Positions 1 through 12,339 of a stretch of DNA of 64,000 nt are shown in pieces. The position numbers and the translations under genes were made by a program. The stretch's first letter is position 1; the number at the start of each line of letters is the position of its first letter. The notes under the pieces were generated by a model. That model searched no databases. It worked only from the letters and a program-made list of their open reading frames with translations, and was not told where the DNA came from. Source of the DNA: Marisa cornuarietis (taxonomy: Eukaryota > Mollusca > Gastropoda > Architaenioglossa > Ampullariidae); contig SMMW01000033.1 of the NCBI GenBank assembly GCA_004794655.1, positions 2,173,501 through 2,237,500 of the forward strand, in the 5' to 3' direction.

Positions 1-620
1 CATACAGCAGCCATACGCACATCGTTCAGCCTGGCCTTTTACTACGGTGGGTTTCCAGGACCTGCGAGGGGCTAGAAGACCAGCCCGTAAGTAAGCGATG
101 AGTTGACGTTTAAAGAACAAAGTCAAGCTGGGGAGTATTATCGGGGCCGCCCTGTTCTCTCACAATCAGCTCAGCCTCCTGTGAGTGGATTTGTTTTCCT
201 CTCTCCGCATGCTTTGCCGCACAATCGCACCAAGTCTTCTACAGCCTCGTGGCAGCGTTCCGCCTCCTCTGTGCGCACGATGCGAACGACCGTCTGGACC
301 TACCCGTTGTTTGGAGGGTACACCTGCTAAGTGGCTGGAACACACGCACACACCCGTTATCCCCGATGACGACGCTACACTCCTGTGAGTACACTGATGT
401 CTGCCAAAGTCTGTAAGTTAATCTGTGTGATTCAGCTTCCTTCATTTTGCTTCTTACTACATTTAGTTTGAAGGAATAGCCTAGCGCTTACTCGGACAAG
501 TAACCCAAAGTGTGAATATTTTACTGTTTACGATTTTATGGTTCGGTCAATGCCTGCAAGAATAAACTAGATGTAGAGTTTACAAGTTCTAGATGTAACA
601 TTCTCCCATCGCCGTTATAT
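1..620. other. Unannotated flank, no supported gene
   Basis: No recognisable protein or RNA. A good splice-donor-like string (GTAAGTAAG) begins near 91. One plus-strand frame is open from the window edge into it, but the translated stretch resembles no family I know, so an exon ending there is only a possibility. The stretch 240-310 is relatively CpG-rich. Confidence 0.4.
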
Positions 621-623
621 CTG

Positions 624-631
624 GTATAAAA
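624..631 (+). promoter_or_regulatory. TATA-box-like site
   Basis: TATAAAAG preceded by GG is a canonical core-promoter TATA string. A start site would be expected about 30 bases downstream, near 655. The following 150 bases have no long reading frame; the first ATG (near 787) is followed by a stop after three codons. Such an 8-mer can also occur by chance in AT-leaning DNA. Confidence 0.25.
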
Positions 632-659
632 GACTTGTATACCTGTGTTGCACTTGACT

Positions 660-1165
660 GACCAGAAAATCACAGCATATCGGCAGCAGACCTCAGAAAC
701 AGAAACATTAGGCTGACAAAATATTTTACACTTTCTATGCCTTACGTTGTTCCCTGCTTGCTTTGCGCATACTTCAGGAGAGGAAAATGAAGCCCTGACT
801 TTGAACTCTTTGTTTTTTTCTGGTACCTCAGCAGTTATTTCAGTGTCTTTTTGACAGCCAGTAGCTCCTGTGCTAACATGTTAGCTGTGACATGTGTAGT
901 GTCATTCAGAGGCTCTAGAAAACCATCTACCATTCAGAGATATTCGGTGTATTGTTTACCCGACTGTCTCGCGTTCAACAAAAAAAAAATATCCAAGAAA
1001 AAGGAAAATACCACTAAATTACCAATGCACATACCTACATCTGCCTTTGTTATGTTCCTGTCTTCATCTGTTAGTGAGCTTGCGTGTAGGTTAATCATTT
1101 TACATATCCAAATGTCTAACTTTTTGTAATATTGGGTATTTTGCATGGTTGATAGTTGCGCGCGA
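660..1165. other. Intergenic or intronic DNA, nothing recognised
   Basis: AT-leaning unique sequence. It includes an A-tract near 980-989. Short frames in several phases resemble no known protein. Confidence 0.5.
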
Positions 1166-1194
1166 ACACACACACACACACACACAGACACACA
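1166..1194. repeat. (CA)n microsatellite
   Basis: About ten uninterrupted CA units followed by an imperfect CAGACACACA tail. Confidence 0.9.
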
Positions 1195-1589
1195 TATAAA
1201 GAAGAAATGAGCTTAATAGCACTAACATAAAAATGAAAGGCATAGGTAAAGGCACGTGATAGACAAAATCATATGACTTTTTTTAAAGTTTTCAAACGGG
1301 TTCTTTCAGAACGAGAACATCTGTGTTCGATTTTCTGTTCTGATTTCGTCTTGCTTAAAGGAGGGAATAAAGCGGAAAAGAAGGAACATGACCGGGTTCT
1401 CCATGAAAGAATACTCCTGACAGTTGAAATCACGAGAACAAGATCCTGCGGCCTTGTCTTTTTTTTCCCGAGCGCGCAGCGACTGGAAGGCCAGGTCCGT
1501 TTTTCCACGTGTGTTTCTGACGTGTGCAGTCTTTCGCGGCAGCTCGGCTCGTCCTGATGCGTCATTATGAATGCACGCGCAGGCCTACT

Positions 1590-1621
1590 GTGTGTGCGCG
1601 CGCGTGTGTGTGTGTGTGTGC
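1590..1621. repeat. (TG)n/(CG)n microsatellite
   Basis: Alternating TG with an internal CGCGCGCG block. This purine-pyrimidine alternation is the kind that can adopt Z-DNA. A C-tract of about 11 follows near 1712-1722. Confidence 0.85.
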
Positions 1622-2078
1622 TTCGTGCCTTCCGCGCGTGGAGAGCAGCCTGGTGTAAAGTTACCTGCCCGTGATGTCGAGACAGTACAGGTAGGATAAC
1701 CCGCCTTTTTGCCCCCCCCCCCTTCGACACATCAACAGAAAAGAAAGAGATCAATCATTAATGTCTTTAGACCCTCATTATCATATAATTACGATGTCAA
1801 GTATGGTGACCACCTATAAAATGTATTCTTGATAAGAGTTTTATGTGAAACTGTTCATTTACTAGATTTTTACAGTCGGAAGAATTTATAATTTTGTCGT
1901 GTCCGTAGCCGCCAAAATAGCTTTCATTGATCTGTTGTCTTTTGGAATCCTTTGTTTTATTCCTCTGTTGTTCCCTCGAACAGACTCAAAGGTCAAACAT
2001 GTCAACTCTATAAATTTGTCCTACATTGCTTTCTGTCTGCTTCTGCTCTTTTTGCTGGCACGGTTTTCATCGGAGTAG

Positions 2079-2101
2079 TTTTTTTTTTTTTTTTTTTTTT
2101 T
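2079..2101. repeat. Poly(T) tract, 23 bases
   Basis: Uninterrupted run of T. No tRNA- or LINE-like body is seen on either side, so it is not assigned to a retroposon tail. Confidence 0.9.
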
Positions 2102-2465
2102 GCAAGACCAGGTGATGACCACGTGATGAAAATATACCACCACCATCAGATTCATTGCCACCGTGGGTAGCACATAAGCAGCAGCGTTTGTTGTGCTGAC
2201 ACTAGTGATGGTGGAGGGTGGTAGTGGTGGCAATGATGGGGGTGATTATGCCAGCTGTGGTGGTAGTAGCGGGGTCTTAACGGGTGATGCGGTCGGTGCA
2301 AAAACATCGCGTTCACTGTTATCATGGAAGCAGAACAAGTACATTGTAAGATTACTGACTGTACCCTCTTATCAGTAAAAATATGGAATGGAAAGACGAA
2401 ACTGAGCTTATGATCAAAGGTGTTGCAGTTGCACGAGAACATTGACCTTCTTTGTTCGTTGTTTA

Positions 2466-2471
<6 letters not shown>

Positions 2472-2533
<62 letters not shown>
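2472..2533. repeat. (CA)31 microsatellite
   Basis: Perfect CA dinucleotide run of 62 bases. It generates long spurious Cys-Val frames on the minus strand. Confidence 0.97.
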
Positions 2534-2536
<3 letters not shown>

Positions 2537-2539
2537 GCA

Positions 2540-3960
2540 CGTACAGATTAATTGCACGTTGGTGGTCCCAAAGATGAGATGCCCATCTTCTACGCATGAC
2601 AGTACCCGCCGTCAACAACCTCATTAAAGCAATTCCTGCAAGAGGCAGTCGGTTCGTAATTTAAGTAGGCATGGTGAGGATGGACATTATACGGAATATA
2701 TACATTTCCTTTTTCTCTATGAGACTGTTCTTGATGACATGTGCATAAGTACTTGAGGTTAGCGTTGTGATTGGATAGCAACTTAGCACTTTAACTATAT
2801 TACTACTTTAACTCGCAGCTGTAGAAATATACTTTTTTGGACTAAAGTGTAGCACATAATTCAGGAGATTGATTAGTAGATTTCGTGTGCTGATACTTTT
2901 GTTGATGCATGTTGAAACGTAAAATCATTTTTATCGATGCATTGCCAGTGTTGTTCAAATTTCTTCAATCCGTTTGCACTCATAACTCGAGGTTAAGTCA
3001 GAAATGGTCAGCGAAGTATTATCTGAAAGGAAGATACATGGATCTGTTAAAAGCCGCATTACAATGCCCCCCCCCCAACAAAAAAGCCGCCGACATCTGA
3101 ATATTGCAGGTGATTAAAAGTAGTGTTTAGCTTTCTATAACAACAAAGTTCGCGTTGTTATGTACAACACTTGTCACTGTGCGTCTTTAGAACTTGATAA
3201 CGTATCCTGAATTAGTGTTCTTTTCGTTTATTTATTTTGTATTATGTTTTTCGTGACTTATTTTCAATCTTACACAATGTTTTCGGGATACAAACTGGCT
3301 TTTTAAGTATATATTGCCTAATTTGTGACTACCTTTGGTAAAGTTTAATTATAAATAACTGAATAATAAAAATATGTCCTAATTAGAGGAATCTCAAGGG
3401 ATTCCTACTAATGACTAGTTAAATTAACCGGGTGTAAATAATCCGCACATTGATAATTTTTCGTTTTCGTTCATTATCTGATGACTGTTCTTTCATACGC
3501 CATCTTGCAGTTGTCCTTTTTTGTTCCTGGAACTGTTCTTGCCAAATATTTTCAAGAGATGGGATGGATAGTTACGCTACAGAAAGAGGAATATTGTGGG
3601 CACGAACAGTCAGAGATGATTCCACAGGAAAACTACAATTTGCTAATACTCCTTCACCGTCACGCCAACAGACAATCGGACACACAACGCGGACAATATA
3701 GCAAAGTGTAGACAAAAGCAACAACAAATCTGGAAAATTATGTTGTTCTCATAAGTGCTGCTGTAACTAATTGCTGTTCGGTGCTGTTGCCTGCGGAGCC
3801 GTAGTTTGAAGGAAGGGAAAGTCTTGTACCCGTAGTTATAAATCCTTGTCCACAAACCGTCTTTCTTGACTTAGTACTGGAGCTCTAAATGTGAAACAAC
3901 ATTAACGATACCCTGTGGTAGGGTAGCTTCGTCTCTACGCAGACAAGACGACGGCCATCA
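2540..3960. other. AT-rich unique sequence, no gene seen
   Basis: Short frames only (none above about 85 codons), with no family resemblance. A C-tract lies at about 3066-3075. The 3140-3460 section is strongly AT-rich and stop-dense. Confidence 0.5.
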
Positions 3961-3965
3961 AGCTC

Positions 3966-4008
3966 AATAATAATAATAATAATAATAAGAAGAAGAAGAA
4001 GAAGAAGA
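3966..4008. repeat. (AAT)n-(AGA)n compound microsatellite
   Basis: Roughly eight AAT units pass directly into about seven AGA units. It abuts the dispersed-repeat-like segment at 4010-4075. Confidence 0.92.
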
Positions 4009-4009
4009 G

Positions 4010-4075
4010 GAATCGGTTTCTATGGCGCCTTTCTTCACCATCAAGGACGGCTAAAAGCTGCTTACGAAAAGAATA
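4010..4075 (+). repeat. Possible dispersed repeat with TATAGCGC-like motif
   Basis: Starting after the microsatellite is a string of the form GGTTTCTATGGCGCCTTTCT, followed by a segment ending near an AAAGCTGCTTACG string. From general knowledge, many animal genomes carry dispersed repeats of the form trinucleotide run, then TTTATAGCGCCTTTCT, then AAAGCGCTTTAC. The match here is approximate, so the family is not named. Confidence 0.4.
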
Positions 4076-4079
4076 AAGA

Positions 4080-6000
4080 TAAAGAATAATAACTGCTAAT
4101 GGCATAAGGTCTCAATTCTAGAGCGTAGGTGGCATAAGTTATCACGAAGTAGTCAACAGCCTCGTTTCAGAAAGTCGGCCACTAACAATATTTTTCAAAG
4201 ACTTTACTACTTTTCTGAAGCCTTTTTCCAGAGAGGCGTATTTCAATTTTCTCCTGCTCTCCAATCTCTCTTTACCGACTGCGAAGGATTTACTAATCTT
4301 ACTCTCCGGAGTGAAGCAGGTGGCGGGATAACTATGAGATCCACAAGAGCTTCTTGCATCTCAAAATGAAACGAAGGTGAGGTGTAAGGAGCGCAGGTGC
4401 AACAGTTAGTTTCGCCAGAAAACGCGCGGCCGAGCAAAACAAAATAAAAACAAAACCACAAATTTATTTTTGCGTACATGCGGAAATTACACACTCTCCG
4501 TCGAGCGCACCCGTCCTCTTCATCAGAAAACTGTCAACTGCACCCGCGTACCTAGGAGCTAAGACACTCAGTTTCCGCAAAGAATACTCACACGTCTTGA
4601 GGTTCCTGACACTTGGCACTTGTCTGCTGACGCCAGGTGCAAAATTGTTGCCAGCAAAACACGTTGTACTTCTTTACACTATGATCAACGGCATATTATT
4701 GAAGTTTTGTTGCTGCCTGCAGTATGAACGGCAACAAAGTATAAATAAAATAAAGAAATCCAGAAAGCGAAAGAAAAATCCGAGAGACCGGCGATAAAGC
4801 ACGAGAAAAAGCGATAAAAAATATTGGATCTGCACCAGAGAAACTATCGTTACAAGTTATGAGTCGTATCACGGCCTGCTGCAGCCGCTATGATATTTAT
4901 GCTTGCGGCCCCCGCTCTGGCGCAGGTTGTTCTTCTACTTCCGTTTCTTTGGATCAGGTGCAGACAACACGCGCCAGGTGGCGACAGGAGTCAGACGTCT
5001 AGCCGGTCCACCTTCAGACGAGAACACACACTCGCTAGTCTCGTTTGCACGTCGGATACAAACTCTGGGCCTTCGGGATCAAATCCTTTGTGGGTGACGG
5101 TCACGGGAACGTACTTTCTGCACGCTACATGACATGCACGATCCCGATTATTTCGAAGCAGGTTAATCTTCTGATCTAATCTGGGACATAGATTGATAAG
5201 GGTTAGTAAGACATAATAACAAAGGACGCTAAACCTTTTTAAAACGTAAGAAGTGAAATGAGCTCCTTAACAGTACACAAATCGTCGGATATGTGACAAT
5301 CTTTGGCACATTTTTTGGCAAACTGTCGTGTGAGCATTTATCACATATTCCATTTCTCGGATTACATAGACACTTTACGCAGACCTTTACGATTAAGCAG
5401 TTACTAATTTTTTCAAACTTCATAAACTTGAAGTCTAAAGTCACGGTGAGAAGCATTCGTCTATCAGAGTGTGTGAAGTAAAGTCGGTCAGATGATCGTG
5501 ACCTGGCATGGCCACCACCACAGCGGCAAGAGAATGTAAAAGTTCACAGGCGGGCTTTATCACTTGTCGACTAACACTAGGTGCTGAGCTATTGCCAGAA
5601 ACATGTGGGGTACCTACTCTTTCTCGAGCGAAAGCACCGACTTCAGGAGAGTGGTAAGTCGGACCAACGTGCCCTTGATACCAATTCTTGGCAACTTTCC
5701 TGCCTTTTTTGCGAATCTCGTCTTTATTCTCATTGGTCCTTTCTTGTCGTTACCTACCGCAAAAGATATTTTTTAATCTTCATATTTAAAAAAAAGGTTT
5801 GTCGAACTAGCTACAGATAAAAACTGCGATTTCAAAACTAATGGAGTTAATTTTCTAAGGAATCATTACTATAACATTTCGTAAAATAATGTTATTTATT
5901 GTACATCATGCAACAAATGGGGTACGATAGGTTCTTCTCGTCAGGAAACTATTTTTTATTCACGAGGCAGCTGCTATTTTTTGTGCATCAGTTTAGACAC
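4080..6000. other. No gene recognised
   Basis: Mixed unique sequence. The part around 4890-5110 is more GC-rich and contains a GCGCCAGGTGGCG string at 4971-4983, weakly similar to the bilaterian CTCF core. Overlapping frames there (64-80 codons) show a hydrophobic start but no recognisable domain. Confidence 0.4.
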
Positions 6001-6067
6001 AATACATTATTGCTTTATTAAATGAGCGATAATACATTAATTATTCATGCTTTATTAAATGAGCGTT
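6001..6067. repeat. Imperfect tandem duplication (2 copies)
   Basis: AATACATTAT plus GCTTTATTAAATGAGCG at 6001-6030 recurs at 6031-6067 with a short insertion. The 17-base core is identical in both copies. Confidence 0.8.
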
Positions 6068-6713
6068 AAAAGAATTCACTTGCCTATAAGAGAAGATAAA
6101 AGATAAAACGAACACATTTGATATCTACATAGGTATATTGATAAGAAATGTTAAAGTTATCGGATCAGAAACAGAATCATTATTATGTCGCTGAATACGT
6201 CCCATTCTTGAGAGTAAAGTCTACAAATATCGCCATGCACAGAAATAGGTTAAATGTCACGATTGTCCGCAAAGCGCCTAATCAACAGGCCTAATTATAT
6301 TTTCCTAACTCTCCCGTGACAACGTAAATGTATCCATGTACAATGCTGACGTCTGTATTATTGACCTTTTAGTGTTTGGTGATGTTTGTACGTCGAGAAT
6401 GGAAGATGTGTATGAGTATGAAGCGGTGGTTTTCGACATGATTTCGAGATAAGAGGAAACCCCTTCAAACTGTGAAAAGTAAATCAGCGTCGAACGCTTG
6501 GATATTTTTTACACACTTTTGTCTAACTCACTACCTTGCCTGACTTTCGTCTGTTAATCGAATTTTGTAATCGATTTTCCCCACCTCCCACGTCCTTGAG
6601 GTCTAACATTTTAACAAGTACTCATTTACAGCAGTCTACAAAAATTAAAATTGATTTTTAATTTCTACTTGAGTATGAGGACTTGTAGGCCGAACTAGGG
6701 GAGATAGCTAGGT

Positions 6714-6722
6714 GCGTCGACT
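6714..6722. repeat. Left target-site duplication of LINE fragment
   Basis: GCGTCGACT here is repeated exactly at 6899-6907, flanking the truncated LINE insertion. A perfect 9-bp direct repeat at both ends is the expected footprint of target-primed reverse transcription. Confidence 0.7.
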
Positions 6723-6898
6723 TCTTCTTCTTATTCCTTTTCGCCCCCAGTGGAGCATAGGGCTGCAACTACACCACGCCAGCGAACCCGGTTCTGGGCC
6801 TCCCTCCCCAGTTGGGTCCATGTCATTCCAGCTGCCTCCGCCTCGCCGTGGACCGATCTTCTCCACGTCTGTCTGGGTCTCCCAACCCTGCGTCTCCC
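6723..6898 (-). mobile_element. 5'-truncated LINE 3' end (ORF2 C-terminus)
   Basis: On the minus strand an open frame of about 54 codons (6893 down to the stop TAA at 6731-6733) reads RRVGRPRQTW, then AEAAGMTWTQLGREAQNRVR, then WRGVVAALC. This GRPRxTW...AQxRxxWRxxV pattern is the C-terminal tail of animal non-LTR retrotransposon ORF2 proteins. The stop is followed by a GAA-type tail (CTTCTTCTTC on the plus strand). Only the last 176 bases of the element are present; the break is at the 5' side, as is typical of LINE insertion. The flanking 9-bp duplication and the undamaged frame suggest a fairly recent insertion. The clade cannot be fixed from the tail alone. Confidence 0.85.
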
Positions 6899-6907
6899 GC
6901 GTCGACT
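6899..6907. repeat. Right target-site duplication of LINE fragment
   Basis: Exact copy of GCGTCGACT from 6714-6722. Confidence 0.7.
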
Positions 6908-6909
6908 AG

Positions 6910-9900
6910 TGAGCTATAGCTATCTCTCCCACTTGGCCTATGAGAAGATAATAAAGTCAAAAAGTAAAGTGAAAAAGATCGATAAATTCAAGCATGTAAT
7001 AGTTCCTTCCCTTAGATGATTGCATTTAGAAACAAGCAAAAAGTGAAACTAAAGACCCAACCCTTCAGAGACGTTAAAAAAAACCCTGGCATGCAGAACC
7101 GTGTGTTTCAATCTGTCCGAGTGCTGGTCAGGTTAGAAAATACTCGGACGCAAAAGTATTGTGTAGAGTAACTGTAGACAGTTTCTCTCAACGTTTTTGT
7201 GCGCCCTGAGCTTTTCTCGTGTGAGAACTTATAGGTAGAATTAGGATTAAAAGTTAAAAATAAAATAAGCGAAAAAAAGAATTTGTAGAAAGACACTTTT
7301 CTTTCAAATATACTAAGAAGGGTAAAATGATTCTCTCTCAAGCTATTAAAAATCTGCTCATCACAATTATCTATTGATAAGGTTATTATAAAAAGAAAGT
7401 TAATTATAAAGTATTTCTAAGAGTGCCCTTCACTATTTAATATTTTAAGTTGTATGTATTAATGAAAATCACGAGACCTGAGGAAACAAATTATTTTACC
7501 CTGTTTGGTACCTTTTAAATAAAAGAGAGTTTCTCAAAATCCTTATTTTTTACTTATTTATTAAAGAATACGACTGCCTGGAAACGAACCTCTTTGTATG
7601 GAGAGGAGAAAACTGATCTTCAGTGCACCTGCATTTTCAAAAAACTATAAAAGAATATTAAAAATCGAAACAAAGCCAAAAACGTGATTGAAAGATACTG
7701 AAGGATGGTGGGTTGGTGACGAAGGGAGATGGGAGAAAGAAAAGGATGGCAGAGGTTTTAATTTTAAAAACGCATAACTCCCCATAAACATGTCTGTTAA
7801 TATTAAATAATTAGCTTTTATTTCTACAGTGCTCCCTCTTTTGTTTCTCATATTTGCGGAAACTTCAAAAGTGTTTTGGGGGGTGAACCAGAAGCTGGAG
7901 ATTCTAAGTGAAGACCGCCTGCAGGCCAAAGTTTGATTGTGGAGAACAAATTTATGCCAGCTTGATACTGTGTCAAAAGTACCGGACTTTTGTCTGGCAC
8001 CTTAATTTTCATACTGTTTTGGACTTTGCGCGTGTTGTAACAGTAGTTAATTCATGAAGCGAGCACGCAGCCATCTTACCACTCCTATAACTAGCGTGTA
8101 ACAAAGGCAAAAAAACATCTACCACCTTAGTATTTAAATGAATATAGGAAAAGAACTAAAGAAATTCCCACCAAAATATTATGCAATGTCGACAGCTTAT
8201 TACAAATAAGAAAATGCAGTGGCAGAGCTTCTCAAATACCGAGACAGCCTCGCATTACGAGGACCAACCTACAGGCTTCAATGAGGGCCAGCTAGGGTCT
8301 TGCCATTAGTGTCAGATCAGTTCTATCAAATACAATCAAGGTCCTCTGCGCATCAAGAACAAAATTGAAGCAAAGCATGTGCATCACAATTTTATGCCAA
8401 CATCAGCAAATGCCTTCAAAAATGTTGTTTTGTTAAATCTTCAACTTGACAGAGATTGCTGCTTTTGTATGAATACATTTAGGCAGCTGTCTATAAATAG
8501 AGGCAGTCTAAAATTATGACTAAAGAAATCTATAAGTATATCTGAGATGAAAATATTAAACTGTGTAAAAGTCTTTAAAAATAGCAGAAGTCGCTTAGTT
8601 GCTATCGCTCTTTTAAAATTAAAACTTCCCTTCGTTCTCCGGCCTCGCTGAGGGATGTGAAGACAGGCTGGGTGCACGAAGTGAGCTAGACAGGAACTTG
8701 CGATTCTATCGGACAGAAGATAAACGCACCAGGAGGAAATGTTATCTTCCCACAGAAAAGAAAGTAAAATCCTGGCCAAAGTGCAACTGTCATGCCAGAC
8801 ATAAAGTCTGCCTGAAGTATTTCAAATTTAGTACGCATTTGCAGTTCCACCACGAAAGTATATAACGTGATACAAGTAGTTCCACGAAACATGATTGTAT
8901 AATTGTAGATATACTTTCTACAAATCTACTGAAATGAGCAGAACATTGTTTAATTAATAGAGACCAAGTAAAGTCAGCGGAAATGAGATATTTTAAACTG
9001 GAACTAATGTAAACTGGACAGAAACCTGTACGTTGGCGTTTGCTGGGCCGAATTGTATTTAGGAAGACAATAGCTTCATAGTATGTGATACCCTTAGCAG
9101 TTTAAAAAAAAATCAGGTAAACAAAAACAAAATTTTGACACACATGTAATCCGACCACTGAACAAAGATGTTAAGATTTTTAATACGTGGTTACCGCTTT
9201 GGCCGTATTCTCATATTATAGACTTTAAGAGAACACTACCACTGTGACAAAACTAAAACACAAAGCCCGACAAAACAACTCGCAACGAAAACTATTAAAA
9301 TAATTTTAAAAAAAACTTTCTTTAGGAAGGTATAATAGAAAGGTTAGTAAGATACCAGTTAAACCTCATGAAAAGCTCACAAGCATGCACACAATAGACG
9401 ATAAGGTCAAACACAACAGGAAAATTCTACTAATGACAGAAATAAATCGAAATCCTAGTTAATTTCGCGGGTATCTTCAGTCTACCACAAGATAACAATA
9501 TTGTCTTTTAATGCTATATCCATCACAGATGCGAGGGTGAATTGGGCGTGAATGTCGAACAAACGAATTTTTATTCTTCCCACAAGAAATCTTTAGTGAA
9601 ACGCGTGGTCCATACGTCATCCGCTGATCATGGCACGTAAACTCCACGTTGGCCCCACTTTTCTGTGGAAAGTAAGTATTGGTGCGTGTACGCATTCAAG
9701 ACCATAAAGTTGATAAACTATCTTTTTTTGCTGAAGCCTTTCATGACAGGTAAGAATGTTATCGCTGATTTCTGCAAAAAAGGATCAACTATGGGGCAAG
9801 AACTTGCCATCAGTCGAAAAAACGGATAACCGCTGGCAAGAGAATTGCTTTCAAAAGACTCCGTAGGCGATAAGATTATATGATGATTTAAACATGACTT

Positions 9901-11290
9901 TTTTTTAGCTCGGAAATTATACTTTACCTGTTCTCGAAAAATCATCTTTATGGAGGTCTTGCGAGTCTTGCTGTTGCTTGGTCACCACTGTCGTAGTAAC
10001 GACGTTAATGGAAATAATGATAGCAAGGCAAAATACAGGAACTTTCATCGCAGTTTTTTTTTCACCTAAGCAGTATTGATAAAGATTCGCCAGTTTTTAA
10101 ATAAACTGTGAGTGCATGCATATCAAAATCTTAACGAGTCTTAACGTGTCATATTGATACATTTACGTCCATGTTATCTGTTGAGAGTTCTTTTGAAATC
10201 CCGGATAAGTTCGGGTACAAGTGCCAGCGCTCTCACTTTCAGGTAATTAACCCGTGAAACTTAACTTTGCGTTGCATAGTTGATAATTCCTCATACGCAC
10301 TCTCTTCTGCACTTTTTTCTTGCTGTTGTACAAGATTGACCATTTGTAATGTGTGCTGCCAATGTTTAAAATGTGTACGGAATATATTGTTTAAGCCGCT
10401 ATCACTTTTAATGGCGATAAACTTTGAACGTCCCCAGAACTCCTACACTTGTTCATCTGTTCTCACATACATACTGAAGCAAACGCGGACATGACAGAAA
10501 GAAGAAATGAAAACAAAAAGATAGGATACACAAAAAGCAGAGGAAATTTCGGTTGAAGGAGAGCTAGAGGAAGTACATCACAATGTTCTAGAAGGCAAAG
10601 AAATGAGCGCTCTATTTTTTTCTCGGCCCTCCTTCAAAGATTACTATCAAACCAAATACAAAAAGGAACCGCCATTAAGAAGAGCCCTTTACTTTTTTTG
10701 CTTGTTCTAAGTGATGCAATGAAATCTGCTCCAGATCACGATACTTCTTTATTTTTAGATTCTGTCTTAATTTTTATAGAGAACAAAAAATGGTTTGGAC
10801 GACGTCTAAACTTTCGAACAGACGCACAGGGAGCTCTCATGAAATCGAGGCTCCCCAACTCTCGCCGCTCCCCGTTGAGTAAATTCGCCTATCGCGGCTG
10901 AAGATGTTGGTAGAGAGATGTTATCGGCAGTCGCATGATAAGGATCGGTTATGCATGTGTGCCACGCTTGTTATTTCTGATTCAAGCCCCAGCATGTTCT
11001 CTGCACATGGCGTGTTGGTGAACACAGCGAGAACCCTCCTCCCCCAACTCCTACCGCTCTCCACCCTTTTGTCCCGGCATGCCTTTCGATTTTCTTCTCC
11101 TTTTATTTTTTCCTCCCCGTCGCTTCAGACGTGCGCGCGGCACATATCGTCTGACTGACCCGCGGCACACACCTGAGTCCTTTTATGACCCCTCAAGCGG
11201 CGGTGGTGCCCCGGGGCACAGCAAGGGAGCACACTCCCAAGAGTTTAACGTAAGACTGTGTTACGTGGCAGTTGTCTTCACGCGAGGTGG
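6910..11290. other. No gene recognised over 4.4 kb
   Basis: AT-rich, stop-dense sequence to about 10.9 kb with frames under 115 codons and no domain resemblance. The section 10.8-11.25 kb is more GC-rich with overlapping pyrimidine-rich frames, but no splice-bounded exon can be argued. Confidence 0.5.
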
Positions 11291-11300
11291 TGTGACCCCA

Positions 11301-11366
11301 GCATTTGACGGCACAATCAGGGGCTCTCCTTAAGCATCTGACGACACACTCAGGGGCTCTCCCTAC
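11301..11366 (+). repeat. 33-bp tandem duplication
   Basis: Two adjacent 33-base units (11301-11333 and 11334-11366) share GCATYTGACG, CACAMTCAGGGGCTCTCC and differ at only a few positions. Confidence 0.85.
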
Positions 11367-11369
11367 TTC

Positions 11370-12308
11370 TGAGAGTACTGTGGAAGCAATCGTCGAATGG
11401 CGGGGCTAGTAGCACCTACAGCCTAAGCGAATGTTGATTTGAAATCCTAACTTATCCGAACAGTCATCGATTATGAGCAGTCACTTAATCCCTTTCCTAG
11501 GTTCTTCAGCTGCATTAGATTACATTCAAGCCCCTTTTCTTTGCCACTGGCGCCAGTCTCGCAGGCGTAGGGACTTGGGATCTTTGTGTTTCACTTTTCT
11601 TATTGTCAATATGTTTTATCTGCATTTTACAGCATAAACTTGTTAAAGCACGTGGCATTTCAGAACCAGCACGTGTTATTTCTATTCCCAACTAATTGAA
11701 AAAGACGTGTTAAGTCTAAACTATGCACATGTTGAGAGAAAAGCAAAAAAAAAAAAAAAGACGTGTAATTATCTACAAAGAGCATGCCATGCATGTGCTT
11801 CCACTTGCGCGTGCAGGAACGCGCGCAGGGCCCAGGTTAGTGGTGTCTATAAAAATATCTTCGCCCTTTTTGTCGATTGCTGTTGTGCCATTTGGATTTC
11901 TTGCCTTTCAGTATAGGGCAGGCTATTTCCGCCCTGCGGAACAAGGAGAAGGTGTCAGGTGTGCTTTGTTCTGATTTTCTGCCTTTCCTCCTCGCCGTCG
12001 TCTTTGAGTGCAGGTGGGCGACCACATCATGACACTTGAGTCGAGGCAACAGAACTGGCAATGGAGTGCTTGACTCAGCTCTTTAGGTGACCGTTTCTTT
12101 CCCGAAGGACAGGGAATGGCAGTCCCTGGGCAAGTATTGGAGATGACTGAGTGGTGAGGGAATGGGAGCAGGGTCTGTTTTCGTGTTGGCACATTACGAG
12201 CATGCAGGATTGTTTATATGCGTGTTTATTCAAGCACGTGCTTGAAGGTAGTATAATATGAACACGGTGTATCTGGTGCTCGTACTCTCAGAAACACATT
12301 CGCCTACT
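11370..12308. other. No gene recognised
   Basis: Contains an A-tract near 11745-11758. Short overlapping frames show no family resemblance. Confidence 0.5.
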
Positions 12309-12330
12309 GAGAGAGAGAGAAAGAAAGAGA
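12309..12330. repeat. (GA)n-rich purine tract
   Basis: GA dinucleotides followed by GAAA and GGGGAGGAGGAAAG purine sequence. Confidence 0.8.
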
Positions 12331-12339
12331 GGGGAGGAG

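Noticed and set aside
1269..1754. 161-codon minus-strand open frame
   Set aside because: It crosses the TG/CG microsatellite (giving His-Thr and Arg runs) and shows no family resemblance.
2152..2532. Cys-Val repeat frame
   Set aside because: Translation of the CA microsatellite on the minus strand.
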